Shown here: positions 17,208-25,968 of the stretch, one piece after another
How positions within the stretch are numbered: the stretch's first letter is position 1
Layout of the letters: each line of letters starts with the position of its first letter
NCBI GenBank assembly: GCA_031268385.1
Contig: JAIRXH010000061.1
Coordinates: forward strand, 1-44,554
Origin: Treponema sp.
GTDB taxonomy: Bacteria > Spirochaetota > Spirochaetia > Treponematales > Breznakiellaceae
Direction: 5' to 3'
Length of the DNA: 44,554 bases
Made by a program: the position numbers and the translations under genes
Notes under the pieces: generated by a model
Databases searched by the model: none
What the model saw: only the letters and a program-made list of their open reading frames with translations
What the model was told of the DNA's origin: nothing

Positions 17208-18569
17208 TCAATTCCTGAAGCTGTGTATGGGCGCGGGAATCCTTCCGCCCCTGGCTATGAAAGCGCCGCTCCCGGCCCGGTTCACCGGCATTACGGGCGC
17301 GCCGCCCAAAAGGCCGCCGAATTCCGCCCAGTCCCCGGCCTTTTTCCCCGGTACGGGAATAAGGCGGCAGGCGGTGGTCTTGTTGTTCACCATGCCTATC
17401 GCCATTTCATCGGCGATGATGGCGGAAATGGTGGAGGCGGGCGTATCGCCCGGTATGGCTATCATGTCAAGGCCCACCGAACAGACGCTCGTCATGGCCT
17501 CAAGTTTGTCGATGCCGATGGCGCCGGAACGGACGGCGGCAACCATGCCCTCGTCTTCGGAGACGGGGATAAAGGCCCCCGAAAAGCCCCCCACATGGGT
17601 AGACGCCATGACGCCGCCTTTTTTTACCATGTCGGTAAGCATGGCCAGCGCCGCCGTGGTGCCGTGGGTACCGGCGGCCTCAAGGCCCATCTCCTCAAGG
17701 ATGCGCGCGACAGAATCCCCCACTTCCGGCGTAGGAGCAAGAGAAAGATCCAGTATGCCGAAGGGAACCCCAAGGCGGCGGGCCGCCTCCATGCCCACAA
17801 GCTGTCCCATGCGGGTTATCTTGAAGGCGGTTTTTTTGATGACGTCGGCCAGTTCGTCAAAACCGGCGTCCCGGTGCTGTTCAAGGGCGGCTTTTACCAC
17901 TCCGGGACCCGAAACCCCGATGTTAAGGCAGGCTTCCCCCTCTCCGGGGCCGTGGAAGGCTCCGGCCATGAAGGGATTGTCCTCCGGGGCGTTGCAGAAC
18001 ACCACGAGTTTCGCGCAGCCAATGCCGTCCCTGTCCGCCGTTCCCGCCGCCGTCTCCCTGATGATCTCCCCCATCCGCCGCACCGCGTCCATGTTGATGC
18101 CGCTCCTGGAAGCGGCGGCGTTTACCGAGGCGCAGACCCGCGACGTTGAAGAGAGGGCTTCGGGAATGGAGGACACAAGCCTTTCGTCGCCTTCTGAAAA
18201 ACCCTTCTGAACAAGCGCGGAAAAACCCCCGACAAAATCAACGCCCAGTTCCTTAGCGGTCTCGTCCAGCGTCAGGGCGAAGGATGCGTAGTTTTTTTCC
18301 CCGGTGGCCCCGGCGACAAGGGAAACGGGACTTACGGCAATCCGCTTGTTGATGATGGGGATGCCGTACTCGACTTCTATCTCCCTTCCCACCTTTACAA
18401 GAGGAGAGGCGACGCGGAGCAGCTTTTCCCTTATCCTGCGCCTCGTGTCCGCGCCGGATGATGAAGCGCAGTCCATGATGGACACGCCCAGGGTAATGGC
18501 CCGTATGTCGAGCCTGTACCTGAGGAACATGTCGACGGTTTCTTTTATCTCGAAAGGGGTAAACAGCAT
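17208..18569 (-). CDS. UPF0210/DUF711 family protein ('PFL family protein')
   Basis: A 453-aa cytosolic protein of full family length. The N-terminal block '[17 protein letters not shown]' and the later '[19 protein letters not shown]' match the conserved UPF0210 pattern. The family is known as PFL-like because of structural resemblance to glycyl radical enzymes; no glycyl radical box is present here. Its reaction is unknown. ATG at 18569 with AAAGGATGAGG upstream. It follows the ACT-domain gene UPF0237, its usual partner in many genomes, and is followed by the ECF transporter with almost no gap, suggesting that all act on one metabolite. Confidence 0.9.
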   Translation of the reverse strand: MLFTPFEIKETVDMFLRYRLDIRAITLGVSIMDCASSSGADTRRRIREKLLRVASPLVKVGREIEVEYGIPIINKRIAVSPVSLVAGATGEKNYASFALTLDETAKELGVDFVGGFSALVQKGFSEGDERLVSSIPEALSSTSRVCASVNAAASRSGINMDAVRRMGEIIRETAAGTADRDGIGCAKLVVFCNAPEDNPFMAGAFHGPGEGEACLNIGVSGPGVVKAALEQHRDAGFDELADVIKKTAFKITRMGQLVGMEAARRLGVPFGILDLSLAPTPEVGDSVARILEEMGLEAAGTHGTTAALAMLTDMVKKGGVMASTHVGGFSGAFIPVSEDEGMVAAVRSGAIGIDKLEAMTSVCSVGLDMIAIPGDTPASTISAIIADEMAIGMVNNKTTACRLIPVPGKKAGDWAEFGGLLGGAPVMPVNRAGSGAFIARGGRIPAPIHSFRN

Positions 18570-18589
18570 GCCTCATCCTTTATAACTAT

Positions 18590-18680
18590 CCATGGAGAAA
18601 AACAACGTTTTTCCGTATTGCCCATGGAGAAAAACGAAGTTTTTCCGTATGTCCCTGGAGAAAAACGAAGTTTTTCTCCC
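18590..18680. repeat. Three tandem ~32-bp units, each a small hairpin
   Basis: Units begin at about 18590, 18622 and 18653. Each contains GGAGAAAAAC-(GA/AC)A-GTTTTTC, so each can fold into a GAAAAAC/GTTTTTC hairpin. The units are near-identical, with the third truncated at CTCCCC. They lie in the gap between the ACT gene and the UPF0210 gene, inside one transcription unit. No protein is encoded. Confidence 0.85.
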
Positions 18681-18683
18681 CAA

Positions 18684-18721
18684 GGATATAAAAAAATTAA
18701 TTTATTAATTTTTTTATATCC
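18684..18721. repeat. Perfect 17-bp AT-rich hairpin overlapping the end of the ACT gene
   Basis: GGATATAAAAAAATTAA (18684-18700), loop TTTA, TTAATTTTTTTATATCC (18705-18721). The right arm includes the stop codon and the last codons of the ACT-domain gene. On the - strand it could act as a terminator-like or RNA-protection element before the tandem hairpins. Confidence 0.85.
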
Positions 18722-18983
18722 TATGCATCGCGCTGAAAACTTTTTCATGCATCACGCTGATGGAAACGTTCATCGCCGTTCCCAGTTCGGCAAGTTCTTT
18801 CTTGACCGATTCCAGCGCGCTTGAGCTTCCCGAAAGATCCACCATCATCATCATGACAAAATTCCCCGAAAGGACCGTCTGGCTGATGTCCTCGATGTTG
18901 ACGTTCCGTTCCGCCAGAAACGCGCTGACTCTGGCGATGATGCCTACCCTGTCGCCGCCAACCACGGTGATTATCGCGTTCAT
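18714..18983 (-). CDS. ACT-domain protein, UPF0237 family
   Basis: An 89-aa single ACT domain, the normal size of UPF0237 proteins. The sequence opens MNAIITVVGGDRVGIIARVS, with the ligand-binding loop GGDRVGI, and ends with a basic tail. ACT domains bind small regulatory ligands such as amino acids and form dimers. ATG at 18983 has GGAGG 9 nt upstream; the longer frame (13 codons more) has no such site. Co-occurrence with UPF0210 is a known arrangement. It probably senses the metabolite handled by UPF0210; that is an inference. Confidence 0.9.
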   Translation of the reverse strand: MNAIITVVGGDRVGIIARVSAFLAERNVNIEDISQTVLSGNFVMMMMVDLSGSSSALESVKKELAELGTAMNVSISVMHEKVFSAMHRI

Positions 18984-19043
18984 CCCGCAAGCCTCCGGGT
19001 CCGCCGGGACAGGTCCGGCCAAAGCGGACCGGCCCCGGCGGGC

Positions 19044-20138
19044 CTATTCACTGTTGATTTCATGTTCCCTCAGAAACAGATCCAGAACGGTAAGGAAAAG
19101 AATAACCGCCATGGGCCCAAGAATAAGGCCGTTAAAGCCGAAGACGGTTACTCCTCCCATAATGGCGAAAAATATGACAAGCGGATGCAGCTGTATCCTG
19201 TCTTTAAGGAAGAAGGGCCTTAAAACATTGTCAAGGAGGGATATAAAGATTCCCGCGACAACAAGGAAAACAATTCCGCCGGTTACATCCCCCCTCAAGA
19301 TCCTCAGAAGCCCCAGGGGAAGCCACACGATCCCTCCCCCAATCATGGGAATAAACACGCAGATAAAGGTAAGAACGGCGAAAACCAGGGCCCCCTGAAC
19401 GCGGAATATGGCGAAAATGATGTAGGCCATGACCGCCTGTACCAGGGCGACAAGAATATAGCCGAAAAAAAGATTCCGCGTTATTTCCATGAATTTTCCC
19501 GTCAGTGTCCGTATGTATTCCTGCCTTATGGGAATGGCGCGGAGAACCAGACGGGCAAGGTAGGGACCGTCGGCGAAAAAGAAAAAGAGGCAGAAGAGCG
19601 TCAGCACAAAGTTCATCAAAAATTTGCCCACGTTTCTGGCAAAGACGCTGCCCGCGGAAACCAGATTCTGAAGGCTGCCGCTTATCAGAGCGAAGAGGCG
19701 GTGGCGCAGTTCTTCGCCCGATACGCTGATCTGATTCGAGGAGAGATCCTCTATAAGAGCGGCAAGATTGTCAAAAATACCGGAAAAGAAGCCGGTATCG
19801 AGACCGAAAAATCCGCGGCCCCGGCGCAGCAGATCGGCAATCTGCCTGAAAAAAAGCGAGGCAATAAAGACAAGGGGAATGAGAATGATGATCATGGTTC
19901 CAAGGGCAAAGACCGCGGCCCATACATTTTTGAGTATCATTCCCTTTCTTGTGGAAAAATTGATTGAACGTATTACCCTCCGGTGAAGCGGGCTTACCAG
20001 CACGTACAGCAGCGTGGACCAGAGGAAGACGGTAAAGAAGGGCGCCAAAAGGCGGCCCACCATGACAAGGAGTGCGACAAAAATGACCGCGAAGACGACA
20101 TTCTGCACTCTGGGAGAAGGCAAACGGGAATTACTCAT
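19044..20138 (-). CDS. AI-2E family transporter (UPF0118/PerM-like)
   Basis: A 364-aa membrane protein with about seven to eight hydrophobic segments and the family's C-terminal block 'VFIPMIGGGIVWLPLGLL' plus 'GFNGLILGPMAVILFLTVLDLF'. Members export AI-2 or exchange Na+/H+; which one applies here cannot be told. The start codon overlaps the stop of the upstream TPR gene by 4 nt (ATGA), showing translational coupling. The next gene (ACT domain) starts 60 bp downstream. Confidence 0.9.
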   Translation of the reverse strand: MSNSRLPSPRVQNVVFAVIFVALLVMVGRLLAPFFTVFLWSTLLYVLVSPLHRRVIRSINFSTRKGMILKNVWAAVFALGTMIIILIPLVFIASLFFRQIADLLRRGRGFFGLDTGFFSGIFDNLAALIEDLSSNQISVSGEELRHRLFALISGSLQNLVSAGSVFARNVGKFLMNFVLTLFCLFFFFADGPYLARLVLRAIPIRQEYIRTLTGKFMEITRNLFFGYILVALVQAVMAYIIFAIFRVQGALVFAVLTFICVFIPMIGGGIVWLPLGLLRILRGDVTGGIVFLVVAGIFISLLDNVLRPFFLKDRIQLHPLVIFFAIMGGVTVFGFNGLILGPMAVILFLTVLDLFLREHEINSE

Positions 20139-22123
20139 AGGCCGGCCAGTATACGTTCGGCTTCCGCGCGGCCCGTATAGGACGGATTGCGCTTCAGGAG
20201 ATCTTCCAGGCTTTTCTTCGCCTCGGCGGTGCTGCCAAGGCCGGCATAAACCTTGCCCAATTCAAAGACGGCGTCCCAGTTATCGGCCTGGACGCGCAGA
20301 ACCTCCCGGTAGGCGTCCCGTGCCGCGGCAAGATTCCCCGCGCCTACATAGGCCCGCGCCAGATTCATCCGTACCGTCGGATTCCCCGGTTCAACCGCCA
20401 GCGCCTTTTCGTAATGCTCCACGCTGGAAGTCCAGTTTTCCTGTTTGGCGTACGCCGCCCCCATGTTGTTGTTGACCTCAAAATTTCCGGGTTCCACGCG
20501 GTAGGCCTCGCCCAAAAAACGGAGGGCGTCGGCGGCCATGCCGTTTTCAAGGTAGAGCCTGCCCAGGTTGATCCGGGGCTTTACATAACGCGGAGAAAGG
20601 GACGCGGCGGTTTTGTAGGCGAGGATGGCCCCGTCAAGGCTGCCGGCGCTTTCATGGGCAAGCCCCAGCGTGTAGGCGTAGACCTCGCTGGAAGGCGCGC
20701 TCCCGGCGGCCTTTTGGGCAAAACCCACCGCCTCCCCCCCCTTGTTCAGGGCTATCTTTACCACCGCCATGTTGTAGTTGGTCTGATCGTCGCCGGGAGC
20801 CGCGGCGAGAGCCCGGCTGAAAGACGATTCGGCGGCGGCGTAATTGCCCATGGCGCTCTGGGCGGCGCCCAGTTCCCGCAGAGAGGCAAGATCGCCGGGA
20901 TTGTAGCGCAGGGCGCTTGTGAACGCGTCGACAGCGCCCCGGCTGTCCCCCTTGAGCATGAGGATACGCCCTATTTCCCGGTGGGCTACCGCGTAATCGG
21001 CCTTTACCGCAACGGCCCTGCGGTAAGATGCCAGCGCCTCGTCCTGACGGCCCAAAGCGCGGAGGGTCCCGCCCAGGTTGTACCAGGCCGGTTCAAAGCC
21101 CGCGTTGAGGTGGGTGGCGGTTTCAAAGGACTGGCGGGCGTCGGCGTACCTTCTGGCGCTGAAATAAACCCGGCCCAGATCAAAAGAGTACAGGTAACTG
21201 TCCGGCTCAAGCCGTACCGCCTCCTTTAATTCGGAAGCGGAGTTGTCCCACTGGTGAAGATCGCGGTAGAGTTTCCCCAGCGTGTAATGGGGCAGCGCCT
21301 CCCCCGGATCTTTTTTTACGGCCTCCGAGGCAAGGGCTGTCGCTTCCTTCGCCGCCCGGACGCCGTTTTCGGCATCAGGATTGCGGGCGTACGCGCCGTA
21401 GTAGCCTTCGGCCATGTCGGCGAGCTTCTGGGCCTCAAAGCGGGTTTCCCCTTCGGGCATGCGGGAACGGGCGTCGGCAAACGCCGCCGCCGCGCCTTCA
21501 AAATCGTCCCTTCCAAGCCGTTCCCTTCCCTGCGACACAAGGTCGTTTACCGCCCGCATACGGGCCTGCAGTTCGCGGGACGCCCTGGCAAATTCCTCCT
21601 CCTGGGCGCGGCGGCGGGCGGCATCGGCATCGGCGGCGGCCTTCCGTTCGGCGTCGGCCGCGGCCCTGGCGGCGGCTTCCGCCTCCCGCAGGCGCAGCTG
21701 TTCTTCCCGTTCGCGGGCGGAGGCGTCCGAAGCCGGGCTGTACCGGCTGGCGGCGGCGTTAAGGGCGGCGGCGGCAAGCGCGGCCGCCGATTCGGCGGCT
21801 TCCCCGGCGGCGGCCTCCGACGCGGCTCTGGCCCGCAGGGCCGCGTCGCGCAATTCCCTGGCTTCCGTGTCGCCCGAATCGGCGATAAGCAGGCTGTCCA
21901 GATGATCCAGCGCGCGCTGGTATTCGCCCTGTTCAATGTAGTCCCGGACCAGGCTGAGAATATTCTGCCTTGAGATTTCGTCCCTGCCCGGCGTTTGTAC
22001 GGCGGCCGCCTCTTTTCCACCGCCTCCACCGCCCCTGTGGAGCAGCAAAAAGATCCCGGTGGCAAGCGCCGCCACAAGCACAACACCGGCAATTCCCGCA
22101 ATCAAAAGTGTTCTTTTATTCAT
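20135..22123 (-). CDS. Membrane-anchored TPR-repeat protein
   Basis: A 662-aa protein. Residues 7-29 form one membrane anchor, followed by a Gly run and a short helical repeat. Residues about 95-190 are Ala/Glu/Arg-rich and probably form a coiled coil. From about residue 225 to the end there are around eleven tandem tetratricopeptide repeats with the W-x-x-L-G / A-x-x-x-Y-x-x-A pattern. TPR arrays are protein-binding scaffolds; a specific partner is not indicated. ATG at 22123 with GAGGAG 7 nt upstream. It is flanked by another TPR gene upstream and by the AI-2E transporter, with which it overlaps. Confidence 0.88.
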   Translation of the reverse strand: MNKRTLLIAGIAGVVLVAALATGIFLLLHRGGGGGGKEAAAVQTPGRDEISRQNILSLVRDYIEQGEYQRALDHLDSLLIADSGDTEARELRDAALRARAASEAAAGEAAESAAALAAAALNAAASRYSPASDASAREREEQLRLREAEAAARAAADAERKAAADADAARRRAQEEEFARASRELQARMRAVNDLVSQGRERLGRDDFEGAAAAFADARSRMPEGETRFEAQKLADMAEGYYGAYARNPDAENGVRAAKEATALASEAVKKDPGEALPHYTLGKLYRDLHQWDNSASELKEAVRLEPDSYLYSFDLGRVYFSARRYADARQSFETATHLNAGFEPAWYNLGGTLRALGRQDEALASYRRAVAVKADYAVAHREIGRILMLKGDSRGAVDAFTSALRYNPGDLASLRELGAAQSAMGNYAAAESSFSRALAAAPGDDQTNYNMAVVKIALNKGGEAVGFAQKAAGSAPSSEVYAYTLGLAHESAGSLDGAILAYKTAASLSPRYVKPRINLGRLYLENGMAADALRFLGEAYRVEPGNFEVNNNMGAAYAKQENWTSSVEHYEKALAVEPGNPTVRMNLARAYVGAGNLAAARDAYREVLRVQADNWDAVFELGKVYAGLGSTAEAKKSLEDLLKRNPSYTGRAEAERILAGL

Positions 22124-22142
22124 TTAATCGTTCTCCTCGTTC

Positions 22143-22883
22143 CTATTCAAGTTCAAATACTCCCTCGTAACCCTGAACATCCTCGGAACCGGCGGAAAGT
22201 CCCCTGCTTTCGTCGGCCGCGGCCTGGAGCGAAGCGGAAACTTCCTCCAGAAGCCGCCGTTTCCGTTCGGCCTCGGCCCGGGCCGCTTCCTCGGCCAGAA
22301 GCCTGCGCCGTTCCTCGGCGGCAAATTCCTCCCGGATAAAGGCGGCAAGCCGCTCTATCTGGGGCCGTTTGGGGGAACGGGGCTCCAGCGTCAGGTACAT
22401 TTCGTAATCGGGAAGAGCGTCCCTGAGGGACCCGTTCTTTACCCGCGCGTTCGCCCGGTTAAGATACGCCGGGGCATAAGCGGGATCGGTTTCTATAGCC
22501 TGGGAATAAAACTGATCCGCGAATACGATGTTTCCCCTGGAATAATACGCGTTCCCCAAGTTATAGGCAATGCGGGCGGTTTCATCGCCCCCTTTGGGAA
22601 GTATTCTGCGGTAGGCGGCAATGGCCTCGTCAATATGGCCGAGCTGCTGATAGACAATTCCCAAGTAGAGAAAGGCCCTGACATGGGCTGGATCGTCGGC
22701 CACGGCGTTTTCAAGAAACACCAGGGCCTCCTGGGGCTTGTTCTGCATGAAAAGCTCTTCTCCCCGTAAAAAATTGCTCTGCCCGTACGCGCCGCCAGCG
22801 GCGCACAACAGAACCAGGGCGGAGGAAAAGACGGCGGCAAGGCGCGGCCGGCCCGCCCCCGCCGTACCTGTTTTGAAATACAC
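22143..22883 (-). CDS. Exported TPR-repeat protein
   Basis: About 246 aa. A signal peptide (residues about 14-34, LAAVFSSALVLLCAAGGAYG) precedes roughly four TPR units and a charged C-terminal helix rich in E/A/R. The GTG at 22881-22883 is chosen because GGGGAGGGTGAT lies directly upstream; an ATG 19 codons earlier has no ribosome site. The gene is first in the long - strand operon and diverges from the TPR/Mrr-like gene at 22986. Confidence 0.82.
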   Translation of the reverse strand: MYFKTGTAGAGRPRLAAVFSSALVLLCAAGGAYGQSNFLRGEELFMQNKPQEALVFLENAVADDPAHVRAFLYLGIVYQQLGHIDEAIAAYRRILPKGGDETARIAYNLGNAYYSRGNIVFADQFYSQAIETDPAYAPAYLNRANARVKNGSLRDALPDYEMYLTLEPRSPKRPQIERLAAFIREEFAAEERRRLLAEEAARAEAERKRRLLEEVSASLQAAADESRGLSAGSEDVQGYEGVFELE

Positions 22884-22935
22884 ATCACCCTCCCCGCCTT
22901 CTTCCCTTTGACATGATGAAAGAAAGCAATTAATC

Positions 22936-22984
22936 TTCAAATTAACGGTACTTTCAGTATATACTATTACAGGGAAACAGGAAA
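22936..22984. promoter_or_regulatory. Divergent promoter region with a shared -10 palindrome
   Basis: AGTATATACT (22956-22965) provides TATACT on both strands. To the right-hand gene, TTCAAA (22936-22941) lies 18 bp upstream as a partial -35. The -35 for the left-hand gene is weak (TTTCCT on the - strand). The two operons may share regulation through this overlap. Confidence 0.4.
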
Positions 22985-22985
22985 T

Positions 22986-24371
22986 ATGACCATATCGCTG
23001 GCTGTTATCATCGTCCTTGGTGTAGGGGTAGCTTTTCTGGTTGTTTTTCTTGTCAGATCAACGGCGGCTCCCCGCCGGGTCGAGGCCCTTGAAGCCTTCA
23101 TCAAGCGCGGAAAAACGCAGGCGGTGATCAGGGCGGCCAAGGCGATTACCGCGCGGGAGCCGAAAAACGCCGAAGCCCACTACTGGCTGGGAATGGCCTA
23201 TCACCTTGAAAACCGTGACGAACTGGCCCTGATGGAATTCAGAGCCGTCAACCAGGCGGGCATTTCGGGAAAAAACATTCCGGAAATTCCGTTCCGCGAA
23301 CTTCTGGGCCAGCTTTTCATCCGCTACAACCAAAAGGAAGAGGCCCTGAAGGAATACCTTCTCCTTATCAAGCTCTTGCCGAACCACGCGGATTACTACT
23401 ACGAGGCGGGCAAGCTCTTTGCCGGGCGGAACCGGGGAGATATGGCGGAAAATTACCTCAAAAAGGCCGCTTCCCTTGCCCCCAGGGACGGGAAGATCCA
23501 CTACGAGTTGGGGGTCATGCTCTACAGGGACAAAAAGGCCAAAGAAGCCAGGGCCGCGCTGGAAACGGCGCTGAAATACCAGGAAGACAATCCCCAGATC
23601 CATTTTTACCTGGGCAAGATCCAGAAAGATGTCAAGAATTATCAGGGAGCGGTCGCCTCGTTCGAGAAGGCGGCCAGGGACGCCCGGTTCCGTATACGCG
23701 CCCTTGTGGAACGGGGCGGCTGCTTCATGGCGCTTAACGCCCCGGAACGGGCCATACCGGATCTGGAACGGGCGGTGGGCGCCATTACCGACGAGGACTC
23801 CAGCGACAGCCTCTACGCCCGCTATTTTCTGGGACTGTGCTGCGAAAAGACCCGCAATGTTGACAAGGCTATCGCCCAATGGGAAAAGATCTACGAACGG
23901 AAAAAGAATTTCCGTGACGTGGGGGAAAAACTCGCCCGCTACCAGGAACTCAGAACGGACGACAACATGAAGGATTACCTTACCTGCGGCCAGGGGGAAT
24001 TCACGGAACTGTGCAAGACCCTCGCGGAGCGGAAAATGGACCTTAGTGTCCAGGGGTCCAAAACCATAGGCGAGGGATGTGAATTTACCGCCGTGGAAAA
24101 CGATTCGGCAAAGTGGCGGAACACCCGCAAAATACCCCGGCTCATCCGTTTTTACCGCAGCCCCGAACCCGTGGATGAACCGAAGATACGCTCCGTTCTG
24201 GACGACGCGAAGGCCCGGAATATCTCCAGGACCGCGGTTATCACAAGCACGGGCTTTTCCCGCGCCGCCCTGGACTACGCCAATTCCCGGCCTGTGGAAC
24301 TTTTCGGCAGGGAAAAACTGCAGGAACTGCTCCAGGGGGTAAACGGGGACACGGCAGCGGGACAAACATGA
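22986..24371 (+). CDS. Membrane-anchored TPR protein with a C-terminal Mrr-like (restriction-endonuclease-fold) domain
   Basis: A 461-aa protein. Residues about 3-26 form a membrane anchor, residues about 30-330 hold TPR-like repeats, and residues about 360-461 resemble the Mrr endonuclease fold: 'AVITSTGFSRAALDYANSRPVELFGREKLQELL' matches its C-terminal half. The catalytic Q-x-K of Mrr is not evident; the equivalent strand reads RLIRFYRS, so nuclease activity is doubtful and a binding role is more likely. ATG at 22986 with a CAGGAAAT site. It opens an operon of four genes that overlap by 1-4 nt. Confidence 0.8.
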   Translation: MTISLAVIIVLGVGVAFLVVFLVRSTAAPRRVEALEAFIKRGKTQAVIRAAKAITAREPKNAEAHYWLGMAYHLENRDELALMEFRAVNQAGISGKNIPEIPFRELLGQLFIRYNQKEEALKEYLLLIKLLPNHADYYYEAGKLFAGRNRGDMAENYLKKAASLAPRDGKIHYELGVMLYRDKKAKEARAALETALKYQEDNPQIHFYLGKIQKDVKNYQGAVASFEKAARDARFRIRALVERGGCFMALNAPERAIPDLERAVGAITDEDSSDSLYARYFLGLCCEKTRNVDKAIAQWEKIYERKKNFRDVGEKLARYQELRTDDNMKDYLTCGQGEFTELCKTLAERKMDLSVQGSKTIGEGCEFTAVENDSAKWRNTRKIPRLIRFYRSPEPVDEPKIRSVLDDAKARNISRTAVITSTGFSRAALDYANSRPVELFGREKLQELLQGVNGDTAAGQT

Positions 24372-25033
24372 AAATCCTCTGTATCTCCGATCAGATCGAT
24401 CCGCTGGTGTACTCGGCTACCATCAGGCAGCGTTTCGGAGATGTCGATCTGGTACTCAGCGCCGGGGATCTTCCCATGGATTACCTTGAATTCGTGGTGA
24501 CAAGTCTCAACAAGCCGCTTTTCTTCGTTTTCGGCAACCATAACCTCGGGGAACTCCGCTACTACACGGGAAAGGAAATGACATCCGGCTGGGAGGACAC
24601 ACTGGACCACAGTTCCGGGGCCGTGCATGTAGGTTCCCGGATCAGGGTGGAGAACGGGCTTATCGTGGCGGGACTTGGGGGTTCCATGGAGTACAACCAC
24701 GGGGAAAACCAGTACACGGAATTCAAAATGAAAATGGAGATCCTTAAACTCCTTCCGGGGCTTGTCTTCAACCGCATCTTCAGGGGCAGATACCTTGACA
24801 TACTTCTTACCCACGCGTCTCCCCGGGGCATACATGACAGGGAAGACAAGTGCCACTGGGGTTTCAAGTGTTTTCTTGATTTCATGAGGCTCTTCAAGCC
24901 AAAATACCTCGTTCACGGACACATACACCTGTACAGTTTATCCGATCTCAGGATCAGCCGTTACGGTGATACCCAGGTAATCAACGCTTACAGCCATCAT
25001 GTCATTGATACCGGAGAAGGAATTAAAAAATGA
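24368..25033 (+). CDS. Calcineurin-like metallophosphoesterase
   Basis: A 221-aa cytosolic phosphoesterase. The metal-binding motifs occur in order: D near the N-terminus (MKILCISDQID), SAGDLP, GNHN, LLTHASP and HGHIH. These bind two metal ions in the family. The substrate may be a phosphodiester, nucleotide or phosphoprotein; it is not predictable. The start overlaps the previous stop by 4 nt (ATGA) and the next gene overlaps its end in the same manner, so stoichiometric co-translation with the TPR/Mrr-like and ParB-like proteins is likely. Confidence 0.9.
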   Translation: MKILCISDQIDPLVYSATIRQRFGDVDLVLSAGDLPMDYLEFVVTSLNKPLFFVFGNHNLGELRYYTGKEMTSGWEDTLDHSSGAVHVGSRIRVENGLIVAGLGGSMEYNHGENQYTEFKMKMEILKLLPGLVFNRIFRGRYLDILLTHASPRGIHDREDKCHWGFKCFLDFMRLFKPKYLVHGHIHLYSLSDLRISRYGDTQVINAYSHHVIDTGEGIKK

Positions 25034-25968
25034 GAGCGGACATAAATGTAAAGGCGCAGGCCGCGGAGGACTTTAGCCGGGCGCGGGGAAAGGCCGTACT
25101 TTCGAGGATTCAGCATTTTCTCAATGTTGACAGGGACAAACTTCTTTCCTTTAATGATGTGAAAGAGATTCTGCGGCCCAAAAACCAGGTGTACCAGGGC
25201 ATGCGGCAGATTCCGGTCAATCTTATCGTGGGAAGCGAGGGGCGCTACCGGGACTTCAACAAGTATTTTCTGCCCCGCTCGGATCATCTGAGGAACCGCT
25301 GGGAACGGGTGGATCAGGCGTCCATCACAAACATCAACCTGCCGGCCATACAGTTGTACGAAATAGGCGGCGTTTATTTTGTCCGCGACGGCAACCACCG
25401 GGTATCCGTGGCCCGTATGCAGGGGGTAGACTACATAGACGCGGAGGTGACGAGCCTTTCAAGCGACATCACCATCAAGCCGGACATGACGGCCGACGAG
25501 TTAAAGAGCGCCCTTATCGCCGGCGAAAAGGAAACCTTCTACGAAAAGACAGACTACGGAGAACTTACCGGAGATTACGATTTGAATTTCACCACCCCCG
25601 GCTGTTACGACGTTATCTACAACCACATCCTCGTGCACAAATACTACCTTAACCAGAACAGAAAGGACGAAATACCTTTTTCCGAGGCCCTTGTTTCCTG
25701 GTACCGGAATGTCTACAGTCCCATCATGCGGATCATAAAGGACGAATGGCTGCTCTTCAAATTCCCCGGATCAAGCGCGAGCGATCTGTATGTCTGGATC
25801 GTCAAGCATTGGGATTTCCTGAAACGGAAATTCGGCATATATTCCCTGTCCGACGCGGTAAAGGATTTTGCCGCCAAATACGGCCGCAGCCGGGGGCCCC
25901 TGGGCGCGCTCGTGTCCCTGGCCGGTCGCATCCGGACCCGGCTTTCCTTTCTTCCGGGGAAAAGCTGA
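25030..25968 (+). CDS. ParB/Srx-fold protein
   Basis: A 312-aa protein. The segment 'LPAIQLYEIGGVYFVRDGNHRVSVARMQGVDYIDAEV' (residues about 98-135) is the ParB/sulfiredoxin-like core, where the GNHR stretch holds the nucleotide-phosphate contacts. The C-terminal 150 residues are unassigned and rich in aromatic residues, with a predicted helical region near 'WYRNVYSPIMRIIKDEWLLFKFPG'. No helix-turn-helix is evident, so it is probably not a chromosome-partition ParB. The start and stop overlap both neighbours. The function is unknown. Confidence 0.75.
   Translation: MRADINVKAQAAEDFSRARGKAVLSRIQHFLNVDRDKLLSFNDVKEILRPKNQVYQGMRQIPVNLIVGSEGRYRDFNKYFLPRSDHLRNRWERVDQASITNINLPAIQLYEIGGVYFVRDGNHRVSVARMQGVDYIDAEVTSLSSDITIKPDMTADELKSALIAGEKETFYEKTDYGELTGDYDLNFTTPGCYDVIYNHILVHKYYLNQNRKDEIPFSEALVSWYRNVYSPIMRIIKDEWLLFKFPGSSASDLYVWIVKHWDFLKRKFGIYSLSDAVKDFAAKYGRSRGPLGALVSLAGRIRTRLSFLPGKS

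Noticed and set aside
18590-18680. The ~32-bp tandem units as a CRISPR array
   Set aside because: The units are contiguous with no unique spacers, there are only three, and no cas genes are nearby.
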